A stretch of DNA of 28,499 nt from RGIG8306 sp964566025 (lineage in GTDB: Bacteria; Bacillota; Clostridia; Lachnospirales; Lachnospiraceae): NCBI GenBank assembly GCA_964566025.1, contig CAZMHF010000027.1, positions 1 to 28,499 of the forward strand, in the 5' to 3' direction. The stretch's first letter is position 1, and each line of letters opens with the position of its first letter. The translations under genes and the position numbers were made by a program. The notes beneath the pieces are model-generated. The model saw only the letters and a list, made by a program, of their open reading frames with translations, did no database searches and had not been told where the DNA came from. This document shows positions 1-7,179 of the stretch, one piece after another.

Positions 1-162
1 TTCAATTGTGGAAAGACTATCAATAGAACTCTCTTCCTTTTTCCCCAAATTGAATTCTGGCATTTTGCTACATCCACTTATAGAAAATAGCATAACTACC
101 ATCATAAATAAGATCATCAATTGTTGCTTTTTGCTTATTAATCGTTTTAGTTGTTTGCGCAT
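1..162 (-). CDS. Lipoprotein, N-terminal part only (runs off left edge)
   Basis: The first 54 codons of a minus-strand gene are open to the window edge. Start ATG is at 160-162, with an AAAGGA-type ribosome binding site about 10 bases upstream. The protein begins with a basic region (MRKQLKRL), then a hydrophobic stretch at residues 15-28, then SISGC with Cys31 as the lipidation site. After the cysteine it is polar and rich in Glu and Ser, as expected for a linker. It is therefore very likely exported and anchored to the outer face of the membrane. The functional domain lies outside the window, so no family can be named. It has its own promoter and sits just past the ppdK terminator, so it is a separate transcription unit. 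Confidence 0.8.
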   Translation of the reverse strand, partial: MRKQLKRLISKKQQLMILFMMVVMLFSISGCSKMPEFNLGKKEESSIDSLSTIE

Positions 163-201
163 AGTAAAATGTTCCTTTTTCGTATTCGCATCTCTCTACA
201 T

Positions 202-230
202 ATTGTACAACTTGATACAATTTTTGTCTA
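202..230 (-). promoter_or_regulatory. Sigma-A-type promoter of the left-edge lipoprotein gene
   Basis: Reading the minus strand, TAGACA (225-230) and TACAAT (202-207) are separated by exactly 17 bases. The -10 lies about 40 bases upstream of the ATG at 162. Seen directly; activity is inferred. Confidence 0.65.
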
Positions 231-240
231 CACTCTTTGC

Positions 241-276
241 AAAAAAAAGAACCCCAACATCTCTGTTAGGGTTCTT
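241..276 (-). terminator. Rho-independent terminator of ppdK
   Basis: Inverted repeat: AAGAACCC (247-254) pairs with GGGTTCTT (269-276), extended inside by AACA/TGTT after one mismatch, with a TCTC loop. On the minus strand it is followed by a T run (241-248). It lies 14 bases past the ppdK stop and upstream of the lipoprotein promoter. Confidence 0.85.
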
Positions 277-289
277 GTGAAAAATCTTT

Positions 290-2908
290 TTATTTATGGT
301 TCAATGCTGCCTGAGCTGCTGCTAATCTTGCGATTGGCACACGGAAAGGTGAACAAGAAACATAGTCAAGACCAATAATGTGACAGAATTCAACTGAACT
401 TGGATCTCCACCGTGCTCTCCACAGATTCCGAGTTTAAGTCCTGGTTTAACTGAACGTCCTTTTTCAGCTGCCATTTTAACAAGCTGTCCAACACCATTT
501 TGATCTAAACGAGCAAATGGATCTGACTCAAAGATTTTTGCTTTGTAGTAAGCATCTAAGAACTTACCAGCATCATCACGTGAGAATCCGAATGTCATTT
601 GTGTCAAATCGTTTGTTCCGAATGAGAAGAATTCAGCTTCTTCTGCAATTTCGTTAGCTAATAAAGCTGCACGAGGGATTTCGATCATTGTACCAATGTG
701 GTAATCAATATCAGAATTCATCTCTGCTTTTACTTTTTCAACTGTTTCAACAACGATGTCCTTAACGAATTTAAGCTCTTTCTTCTCGCCAACTAATGGA
801 ATCATGATTTCAGGAACGATATCGTAACCTTTTTCATTTTTCACTTCAATAGCAGCTTCCATAACGGCACGAGTTTGCATTCTTGCGATTTCAGGATATG
901 TAACAGCAAGACGACATCCTCTATGTCCCATCATAGGGTTGAACTCATGTAATGAATTACATGTAGCAACAACTTCCTCAACTGTTAAGTTCATATCTTT
1001 TGCTAATGCAACGATATCTTCTTCTGCTGTAGGAACGAATTCATGTAGAGGTGGGTCAAGGTAACGAACTGTCATTGGACGTCCTTCAAGTGCTTCGTAC
1101 ATAGCCTTAAAGTCACCTTTTTGGAATTCAATTAATTCGTTAAGAGCTGCTTCTCTTCCTTCAACTGTTTCAGAAAGAATCATCTTACGGATCTTATGAA
1201 TACGATCTGCCTCAAAGAACATATGCTCTGTACGGCAAAGACCAATACCTTCTGCTCCTAATTTAACTGCGTTAAGTGTATCAGCAGGTGTATCAGCATT
1301 TGTACGTACTTTCATGGTTCTGTACTTGTCAGCCCATTTCATAATACGCTCAAAGTTGCCTGTTACGCTAGCTTCAACTGTCTTAATATCGCCATAGTAG
1401 ATTTTACCTGTAGAACCATCAAGTGAGATATAATCTCCTTCGTTGATTGTTTTTCCGCCAAGTTCGAAAACTTTTGCTTCTTCGTTGATTTTGATTTCTC
1501 CACAACCAGAAACACAAGCTGTACCCATACCACGAGCAACAACTGCTGCGTGAGATGTCATACCACCACGAACGGTTAGGATACCTTGAGCTGCATGCAT
1601 ACCTTCGATATCTTCTGGAGATGTCTCAAGACGAACAAGGATAACTCTTTCGCCTCTAATACCAGCTTCTTTTGCATCATCTGATGTAAAGTAAACTTTA
1701 CCTGCTGCTGCACCTGGAGATGCTGGAAGAGCAGAACCAATTACTTCACCAGCTTTAAGAGCTGCTGCATCAAATGTAGGATGTAATAATTGATCTAATG
1801 ATTTTGCTTCAATACGAAGAACTGCTTCTTCTTCTGTAATCATACCTTCATCAACTAAGTCACAAGCAATTTGAAGAGCTGCTGGAGCTGTTCTTTTACC
1901 TGAACGAGTTTGTAGGAAGTATAATTTACCTTCTTGAATAGTGAATTCCATATCTTGCATATCACGATAGTGAGTTTCAAGTTTGTTGGCAATTGCCATG
2001 AATTCTTTGTAGCATTCTGGAAGGTCGTCTTCTAATTTTGTAATAGGAAGTGGTGTACGGATACCAGCAACAACGTCTTCACCTTGAGCGTTGATTAAGT
2101 ATTCACCATAAATACCGTTCTCGCCTGTAGATGGGTTACGTGTAAATGCAACACCTGTTCCTGATGTATCGCCCATGTTACCAAATACCATAGATTGAAC
2201 GTTTACTGCTGTACCCCAGTCTCCTGGAATATCATTCATACGACGGTATACGATCGCACGTGGGTTGTCCCATGAACGGAATACTGCCTTAACAGCTTCC
2301 ATCAATTGAACCTTTGGATCTTGAGGGAATTCTTCGCCCATCTTCTCAAAGTAGATTGCTTTGTATTTTGCAATCACTTCTTTTAGATCCTCTGCTGTCA
2401 AATCTGTATCAAGCTTAACGCCTTTTGCTTCTTTAAGTTCATCTAAGATGCCTTCGAAGAATGTCTTGCTCATCTCCATAACTACATCTGAGAACATTTG
2501 AATAAATCTTCTGTATGAATCATAGGCAAATCTTGGATTTCCTGTTTTCTTAGCAAATCCTTCAACAGCCACATCGTTAAGACCTAAGTTTAAGATTGTA
2601 TCCATCATACCTGGCATAGATGCTCTGGCACCGGAACGAACTGAAACTAATAGTGGATCTTCTGTGTCGCCAAATTTCTTTCCTTGAATCTTTTCAAGAT
2701 CCTCGATTGCTTCGAAAATTTGTTTTTCAACTTCTTCAGTAATCTTTTTTCCTTGGTTATAGTAATCTGTACAAGCCTCTGTAGTTACTGTAAACCCTTG
2801 AGGGATTGGTAATCCCAAGTTTGTCATCTCTGCAAGGTTTGAACCCTTACCACCAAGAAGGTTTTTCATTTCTGCTTTACCTTCTCTAAATAGATAAACC
2901 CATTTCAT
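290..2908 (-). CDS. ppdK: Pyruvate, phosphate dikinase
   Basis: Interconverts pyruvate, ATP and phosphate with PEP, AMP and pyrophosphate in the cytoplasm. In anaerobes it can run either way at the PEP/pyruvate node. The 872 residues match the usual bacterial length (about 870-880). The N-terminal ATP-grasp part includes KGSNLAEM (22-29) and SVRSGARASMPGMMDT (89-103). The swivelling phosphohistidine domain has GGMTSHAAVVARG (448-460), with His453 as carrier and Thr451 as the known regulatory phosphorylation site. The C-terminal PEP/pyruvate barrel carries SFGTNDLTQM and GICGEHGG with the catalytic Cys. The start is fixed by AGGAGG at 2919-2924. It has its own promoter, a leader hairpin and a terminator, so it is monocistronic. 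No gene for its regulatory kinase/phosphorylase (DUF299 family) is in the window. Confidence 0.98.
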   Translation of the reverse strand: MKWVYLFREGKAEMKNLLGGKGSNLAEMTNLGLPIPQGFTVTTEACTDYYNQGKKITEEVEKQIFEAIEDLEKIQGKKFGDTEDPLLVSVRSGARASMPGMMDTILNLGLNDVAVEGFAKKTGNPRFAYDSYRRFIQMFSDVVMEMSKTFFEGILDELKEAKGVKLDTDLTAEDLKEVIAKYKAIYFEKMGEEFPQDPKVQLMEAVKAVFRSWDNPRAIVYRRMNDIPGDWGTAVNVQSMVFGNMGDTSGTGVAFTRNPSTGENGIYGEYLINAQGEDVVAGIRTPLPITKLEDDLPECYKEFMAIANKLETHYRDMQDMEFTIQEGKLYFLQTRSGKRTAPAALQIACDLVDEGMITEEEAVLRIEAKSLDQLLHPTFDAAALKAGEVIGSALPASPGAAAGKVYFTSDDAKEAGIRGERVILVRLETSPEDIEGMHAAQGILTVRGGMTSHAAVVARGMGTACVSGCGEIKINEEAKVFELGGKTINEGDYISLDGSTGKIYYGDIKTVEASVTGNFERIMKWADKYRTMKVRTNADTPADTLNAVKLGAEGIGLCRTEHMFFEADRIHKIRKMILSETVEGREAALNELIEFQKGDFKAMYEALEGRPMTVRYLDPPLHEFVPTAEEDIVALAKDMNLTVEEVVATCNSLHEFNPMMGHRGCRLAVTYPEIARMQTRAVMEAAIEVKNEKGYDIVPEIMIPLVGEKKELKFVKDIVVETVEKVKAEMNSDIDYHIGTMIEIPRAALLANEIAEEAEFFSFGTNDLTQMTFGFSRDDAGKFLDAYYKAKIFESDPFARLDQNGVGQLVKMAAEKGRSVKPGLKLGICGEHGGDPSSVEFCHIIGLDYVSCSPFRVPIARLAAAQAALNHK

Positions 2909-2957
2909 CGTTTCACGACCTCCTAAAATCTTATTACGTTTCGTAATGTTTACGCCT

Positions 2958-2988
2958 ATTGTGAATAATGCTATTCATTGCTCACAAT
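2958..2988 (-). promoter_or_regulatory. ppdK leader hairpin or operator
   Basis: A 31-base inverted repeat lies just after the predicted transcription start. As RNA, AUUGUGAG pairs with UUCACAAU (one G-U pair). After one mismatch AAUG pairs with CAUU around a 5-base loop. The outer arms are perfect (ATTGTGA and TCACAAT). It begins within a few bases of the expected 5' end, which is typical of a stabilising 5' hairpin. The arms also resemble TTGTGA/TCACAA half-sites of DNA-binding regulators such as Rex, but the 17-base separation of the arms does not fit a normal Rex site. Confidence 0.55.
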
Positions 2989-2997
2989 GCACTAATC

Positions 2998-3026
2998 ATT
3001 ATACCACAGATATTCCTTTCGTAAAG
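2998..3026 (-). promoter_or_regulatory. ppdK promoter (extended -10)
   Basis: On the minus strand TATAAT (2998-3003) is preceded by TGG, giving an extended -10. The weak -35 is CTTTAC with a 17-base spacer, or TTTACG with 16. The -35 sits inside the inverted repeat CCTTT-ACG-AAAGG (3015-3027), a possible operator. The ATG is about 90 bases downstream. Confidence 0.75.
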
Positions 3027-3129
3027 GGTTAAATCGCTGTTTTTCTTCATTTCATTGTGTTTTTTTTGTGCGAATTGCTAAACAATTTTGTTTTTTCGAA
3101 AATGTACGCAAAAATCTGTGTTTTAACGC

Positions 3130-3158
3130 TTTACTTTGCCCATAAATATATTTATAAT
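3130..3158 (+). promoter_or_regulatory. Promoter of the DUF4250 gene
   Basis: TTTACT (3130-3135), a 17-base spacer, then a perfect TATAAT (3153-3158), 22 bases before the ATG at 3181. The leader is only about 15 bases, so no RNA control element fits. This placement excludes the upstream alternative start at 3136, which would lie inside the promoter. Confidence 0.7.
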
Positions 3159-3180
3159 CACTTCTGAAAAGAGGTGTGCG

Positions 3181-3354
3181 ATGATTCCAAATGATCCTGT
3201 TATTTTATTAAGCTATATCAATACAAAACTACGTGATTTTTATTCATCACTTGATTTACTTTGCGAGGACCTAGACCTTTCAAAAGATGAGTTTGTTCGC
3301 AAACTATCTATGATCCATTATGAATACGATCCAACACTAAATCAATTTTTATAA
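3181..3354 (+). CDS. DUF4250 family small protein
   Basis: A 57-residue soluble protein starting MIPNDPVILLSYINTKLRD and ending YEYDPTLNQFL, recognised as DUF4250 from the start motif, the central Asp/Leu-rich stretch and the YEYD...NQF end. The family is short, widespread in Clostridia and of unknown function. The fold is probably helical; there is no signal peptide or membrane helix. GAGGTG at 3171-3176 sets the start. It is the only plus-strand gene in the first 22 kb, has its own promoter and very short leader, and is convergent with glyS, sharing its terminator. Confidence 0.85.
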   Translation: MIPNDPVILLSYINTKLRDFYSSLDLLCEDLDLSKDEFVRKLSMIHYEYDPTLNQFL

Positions 3355-3382
3355 ATTCATCGGAGATATCTCCCAAAAACAC

Positions 3383-3417
3383 TTCGAGCCACAGTCAAAT
3401 CAAGACTGTGGCTCGAA
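3383..3417. terminator. Bidirectional terminator between DUF4250 gene and glyS
   Basis: A perfect 14-bp inverted repeat, TTCGAGCCACAGTC (3383-3396) with GACTGTGGCTCGAA (3404-3417), around a 7-base loop. It is 7 bases past the glyS stop. A T-rich tract follows in the minus direction (TGTTTTTGGG) and a shorter T-rich tract in the plus direction. Confidence 0.9.
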
Positions 3418-3424
3418 TCATTAT

Positions 3425-4813
3425 TTAAAAATCAAATTTATCTGCAAAGTATGCTGGCAAATCGTCAATTTTTACTCGTATTTGTTCCATGGTATCGCGG
3501 TCTCGAATCGTAACGGATTGATCCTCTTGTGATTCAAAATCGTATGTAATACAAAATGGTGTTCCGATTTCATCCTGTCTTCTATAACGCTTTCCAATAT
3601 TTCCACGATCATCAAACTCGCAATTATATTTTTTAGATAACATGCTATAAATCGCTTCTGCACCTTCTGTAAGTTTCTTTGAGAGAGGCAAAATACCAAT
3701 CTTAATCGGTGCAATTGCTGGATGGAAATGAAGAACCGTTCGTACATCTCCCTCTCCAATTTCTTCTTCATCATAGGCAGAACATAAAAATGCCAATGTA
3801 ACACGATCCGCACCTAGTGATGGCTCTACAACGTATGGAATATATCGCTCTTTTGATTCATCATCAAAATACGATAAATCTTGTCCTGAAACATTTTGGT
3901 GCTGTGTCAAATCATAATCGGTACGATCAGCAATGCCCCATAATTCCCCCCATCCAAATGGGTATAAAAATTCAATATCCGTTGTTGCTTTACTATAAAA
4001 GCTTAATTCCTCTGCATCATGGTCACGAACACGAAGCTCGTCATTTTTTAGACCAAGGTTGTTAAGCCAGTCAATACAAAATTGCTTCCAATACGCAAAC
4101 CACTCTAAATCCGTATCTGGTTTACAGAAAAACTCTAATTCCATTTGCTCAAATTCGCGAATACGGAAAATGAAATTGCCTGGTGTAATTTCATTACGGA
4201 AGGACTTTCCGATTTGTGCAATACCAAACGGAATTTTCTTGCGTGATGTACGTTGTACATTTTTAAAGTTTACAAAAATACCTTGCGCTGTTTCTGGGCG
4301 CAAATATACGGTGCTTTTCGCATCTTCAGTTACACCTTGAAATGTTTTATACATCAAATTAAATTGACGGATCTCCGTAAAATTATGCTTTCCACAAGTA
4401 GGACAAGGAATGTTATTGTCCGCAATAAATTCTTGCATTTGCTCATGTGACCATGCATCAACTGCACCGTCAATAGCGATTTCGTTTTCTCCACAATAAT
4501 CTTCGATGACTTTATCGGCACGGAAACGCTCGTTACATTCCCTACAATCCATCAAAGGATCAGCAAAGCTTCCTAAATGCCCCGATGCTACCCAAGTTTG
4601 TGGATTCATAATAATCGCACAATCTACACCAACATTAAAAGGTGATTCCATAACGAATTTTTGCCACCACGCTTTTTTAACGTTGTTTTTAAGCTCTACG
4701 CCGAGATTACCAAAATCCCATGAATTCGCTAAGCCTCCATAAATCTCTGAACCTGGATATACGAATCCTCTTGCCTTTGCAAGTGCTACGATTTTGTCCA
4801 TTGTCTTTTCCAT
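3425..4813 (-). CDS. glyS: Glycyl-tRNA synthetase, single-chain class II (alpha2) type
   Basis: Charges tRNA-Gly with glycine using ATP in the cytoplasm. The 462 residues match the homodimeric type found in many Gram-positives (about 460), not the alpha2-beta2 type. The N-terminal motif 1 region has GSEIYGGLANSWDFG (21-35). A Cys-x2-Cys pair at 90/93 and another at 137/140 form a probable zinc knuckle. Motif 2 has SFRNEITP (204-211) with FRIREFEQMELEFF, and motif 3 has SLGADRVTLAFL. The anticodon-binding domain fills roughly the last 90 residues. AGAGGA at 4822-4827 supports the start. It lies 27 bases behind the lipoprotein gene, so they are probably cotranscribed. No T-box leader precedes either gene. 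Confidence 0.97.
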   Translation of the reverse strand: MEKTMDKIVALAKARGFVYPGSEIYGGLANSWDFGNLGVELKNNVKKAWWQKFVMESPFNVGVDCAIIMNPQTWVASGHLGSFADPLMDCRECNERFRADKVIEDYCGENEIAIDGAVDAWSHEQMQEFIADNNIPCPTCGKHNFTEIRQFNLMYKTFQGVTEDAKSTVYLRPETAQGIFVNFKNVQRTSRKKIPFGIAQIGKSFRNEITPGNFIFRIREFEQMELEFFCKPDTDLEWFAYWKQFCIDWLNNLGLKNDELRVRDHDAEELSFYSKATTDIEFLYPFGWGELWGIADRTDYDLTQHQNVSGQDLSYFDDESKERYIPYVVEPSLGADRVTLAFLCSAYDEEEIGEGDVRTVLHFHPAIAPIKIGILPLSKKLTEGAEAIYSMLSKKYNCEFDDRGNIGKRYRRQDEIGTPFCITYDFESQEDQSVTIRDRDTMEQIRVKIDDLPAYFADKFDF

Positions 4814-4840
4814 TTTACGTTTCCTCTTTCACTAATTGAT

Positions 4841-5539
4841 TTATTTAAAAATAATATAATGCATACCACTTCCAATAATTTCGGCTTCGTTTTTTGCGCC
4901 TTCATTGATACTAACACCTTCTGAATAATACACAATATCACCATCAAATTGTATCGTCGTTTTAAAGTTCACTGCGCATACAAAATACGTTGTCCCTTTT
5001 ACGATAACAGATGTCACTTGGTTTTGTGTCGCAGTCTCTGTAAACACACCCGAAATCGAAATGCCATTTGCCTCTGCTTCGCTAATCGAAGATACTTTTA
5101 GCTCCCACTCTGTGCTATCTGAATTATTGTCCTTTGTAAAACCAATAAAATCCTCATAGGACTTGTAGCTTAGCATCACTTTGGCAACGGCGTTTTCTAC
5201 GCCTACTTCATCAATTGCTACAGGGATTTTTTTGGCCCCTTCTAATGATGGTTGGACCACATCCTCTGTCTTGCCTGTTTTTTTATTGTACGCCTTTACG
5301 CGCTCCTTTAAATTCTTTTCAAACTCCTGAATCGAATACTTTTTTTCATCAAAATCTTCTATCTCTACGCTCTTTACACCACCATTGCGGTCTACAAAAA
5401 TGGAGCTTTGCTTCGGGCTAAAATCATACATTGCTTTCCCTGATTCTGTTGACCTTTTTGTATCGATTCTAGGTTTGCATGCCACCAAGGATAGCAGCAT
5501 CATTACGCTTATTAGTGCAATACTTACTATTTTTTTCAT
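4841..5539 (-). CDS. Lipoprotein of unknown function
   Basis: A 232-residue protein with a clear lipoprotein signal: MKKI, a hydrophobic core at residues 5-19, then SLVAC with Cys21 as the lipid anchor. The mature part is polar, with many Lys, Glu and Ser, and appears to be a mixed alpha/beta extracytoplasmic domain. I do not recognise a family. The frame is open a further 40 codons upstream. The ATG at 5537-5539 was chosen because it has a strong AAGGAGA site (5544-5550) and starts the signal peptide. The longer start would overlap recO and hide the signal in the middle. It has a likely promoter of its own, and glyS follows after 27 bases. Confidence 0.82.
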   Translation of the reverse strand: MKKIVSIALISVMMLLSLVACKPRIDTKRSTESGKAMYDFSPKQSSIFVDRNGGVKSVEIEDFDEKKYSIQEFEKNLKERVKAYNKKTGKTEDVVQPSLEGAKKIPVAIDEVGVENAVAKVMLSYKSYEDFIGFTKDNNSDSTEWELKVSSISEAEANGISISGVFTETATQNQVTSVIVKGTTYFVCAVNFKTTIQFDGDIVYYSEGVSINEGAKNEAEIIGSGMHYIIFK

Positions 5540-5564
5540 AATATCTCCTTTATCGTCCTTTGCT

Positions 5565-5593
5565 ATCTTACCTTCTTCTCGACCTTTCGTCAA
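5565..5593 (-). promoter_or_regulatory. Internal promoter before the lipoprotein-glyS pair
   Basis: On the minus strand TTGACG (5588-5593), 17 bases, TAAGAT (5565-5570), located between the recO stop and the lipoprotein start. No terminator was seen after recO, so this probably adds to read-through from the upstream operon. The leader of about 20 bases is too short for a T-box. Confidence 0.6.
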
Positions 5594-5618
5594 TATCTTC
5601 GTTGCATTTTCCATGTTT

Positions 5619-6266
5619 TTATGTGAGGCCATCAAGCATGTGCAATGATTTAAAATCATGGTCTAAATATTTTTTCTTATGCTTCTCAAAATAATGTGTC
5701 ACTTCATCGTATAAATCCTTTGAAAGCGCAAAGGCAAACAATTGGTTGATAGGCGTTTCTCTCATATATTGTAATGAATATTGCACCCTTTTTGATACCT
5801 CATCCTCCGCTGGATACGGCCCTATTCCATTAATCATCATAAGTCTTACTTCAAAGGCTAGACGAATTACTTTCTTTTCAATCGTCTCTTTCAAAAGTGC
5901 TTTGCAAGAAGAAAATAGTAGCATTAAGGTTTGGCGACTCTCCTCATTTTCTTGAACGAAATAATCGGCCAATTCCATAAAATACATTCCATAGGTAACC
6001 GCCTCTAAATCCTTCACAATCGCATCAAAATACTCAAACACATCTGCCTTTGTTAAGACATATGCATTTTTCCCTGGGTACACATGAAATTTTGCACATG
6101 TAAATGGTTTTGCAATCGCCAACAAAGGACTTGTTGCCCTTCTGCACCCATTTGCAAATGCAATAATTCGACCATATTCTTTTGTCAATATGACTAAGCG
6201 CTTGTCATAATCGCCAACTGGCGTTGCGCTAATAACCATACCTGTTAATACGATTGTTTCTTTCAT
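5619..6266 (-). CDS. recO: DNA repair protein RecO
   Basis: Mediator of RecFOR recombination: it helps RecA load on SSB-coated single-stranded DNA and anneals strands. The N-terminal OB fold is visible (MKETIVLTGMVISATPVGDYDKRLVILTKEYGRI, in two halves around residue 18), with the family features GMVI, D-KRLVILT and RIIAFA-GCRR. A helical domain follows. At 215 residues it is shorter than the common 240-260. The Cys-x2-Cys zinc-finger pairs usual in the middle of Gram-positive RecO are absent: only about ten residues join GIGPYP to the next helix. It starts 2 bases after the era stop, so its ribosome binding site is inside era and translation is probably coupled. Confidence 0.92.
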   Translation of the reverse strand: MKETIVLTGMVISATPVGDYDKRLVILTKEYGRIIAFANGCRRATSPLLAIAKPFTCAKFHVYPGKNAYVLTKADVFEYFDAIVKDLEAVTYGMYFMELADYFVQENEESRQTLMLLFSSCKALLKETIEKKVIRLAFEVRLMMINGIGPYPAEDEVSKRVQYSLQYMRETPINQLFAFALSKDLYDEVTHYFEKHKKKYLDHDFKSLHMLDGLT

Positions 6267-6268
6267 AT

Positions 6269-7171
6269 TTAGTGGTCCTTATTATGATAACCAAAGTTTT
6301 TCATCAAAAGCTCGTTGTCTCTCCATTCTTTACGCACCTTAACCCATAGCTTTAAATTCACCTTTTGTCCAAGCAAATTTTCGATATCAATTCTTGCCTG
6401 TGAGCCAATTTTCTTTAAGACACCGCCACCTTTTCCAATGACAATCCCCTTATGAGAATCTCTCTCACAAACAATGGAAGCCTCTATATCGGTAATCGGT
6501 TGCTTCGCGCGTTCTTTCATTGTTTCAATTTCTACGGCAATACCATGTGGAATTTCATCTTGCAAAAGTCGCAATGCCTTTTCCCTAATTAGCTCCGCCA
6601 CGATTTGTCTCATCGGCTGGTCAGTAATTGTATCCTCATCATAAAATGGATCACCATATGGCATATAGGAAAACAAACAATCCTTCAAATGATCTAAATT
6701 TGTTTCTTTCAAAGCTGAAACAGGCACGATTTCTGCAAAATCGCACATATCCTTATAATAATCAATAACTTTTAGGATGGTCTCTTTTGGCACCGTATCG
6801 ATTTTATTAATAATCAAAATAACGGGCGCCTTGCACTGCTTTAGCTTCTTCGCAATTCCTTGCTCACCGTCACCACTAAAGGTTGTCGGTTCAATTAGCC
6901 ATAGCACCAAATCCACTTCGCTTAATGTTTTATGTGCCACATTTAACATATACTCGCCTAACTTATTTTTCGCCTTATTAATTCCTGGCGTATCTAAGAA
7001 TACAAGTTGTCCACGCTCATCCGTAAACACCGTTTGAATACGGTTTCTAGTTGTTTGTGGCTTATATGAGGTAATGGCAATTTTTTGACCAATCAAATGA
7101 TTCATCAAGGTTGATTTTCCGACATTCGGTCTTCCGATAATGGTAATAAAGCCTGCTTTTTTTTGATTCAT
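6269..7171 (-). CDS. era: GTPase Era (30S ribosome assembly)
   Basis: A GTPase that binds the 3' end of 16S rRNA and checks late 30S assembly. At 300 residues it is the normal length. G1 is GRPNVGKS (13-20), G2 is in KPQTTRNR (37-43), G3 is DTPG (60-63), G4 is NKID (122-125) and G5 is SAL (152-154). The C-terminal KH domain carries GIVIGKGGGVLKKIG, the GxxG-type RNA-binding loop. AAGGAGA supports the ATG at 7169-7171. It lies 8 bases after the M16C peptidase gene and 2 bases before recO, in the middle of the long minus-strand operon. The era-recO pairing is common in Firmicutes. Confidence 0.98.
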   Translation of the reverse strand: MNQKKAGFITIIGRPNVGKSTLMNHLIGQKIAITSYKPQTTRNRIQTVFTDERGQLVFLDTPGINKAKNKLGEYMLNVAHKTLSEVDLVLWLIEPTTFSGDGEQGIAKKLKQCKAPVILIINKIDTVPKETILKVIDYYKDMCDFAEIVPVSALKETNLDHLKDCLFSYMPYGDPFYDEDTITDQPMRQIVAELIREKALRLLQDEIPHGIAVEIETMKERAKQPITDIEASIVCERDSHKGIVIGKGGGVLKKIGSQARIDIENLLGQKVNLKLWVKVRKEWRDNELLMKNFGYHNKDH

Positions 7172-7179
7172 AAATCTCC

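Noticed and set aside
8..280. Plus-strand open frame of 90 codons at the left edge
   Set aside because: It is antisense to a lipoprotein start with a clear signal peptide, lipobox, ribosome binding site and promoter, and it crosses the ppdK terminator.
3136..3180. Longer N-terminus for the DUF4250 protein
   Set aside because: It would start between the -35 and -10 boxes; the ATG at 3181 has a ribosome binding site and matches the family start.
3362..3373. GGAGATATCTCC perfect 12-bp palindrome after the DUF4250 stop
   Set aside because: It could be an operator or small hairpin, but it lies beside a strong terminator and nothing indicates a function.
4814..5560. T-box leader for glyS
   Set aside because: Only 27 bases separate glyS from the preceding gene, and the leader of that gene is about 20 bases; no T-box sequence is seen.
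5540..5659. 40-residue N-terminal extension of the lipoprotein
   Set aside because: It overlaps recO and buries the signal peptide; a strong ribosome binding site precedes the inner ATG.
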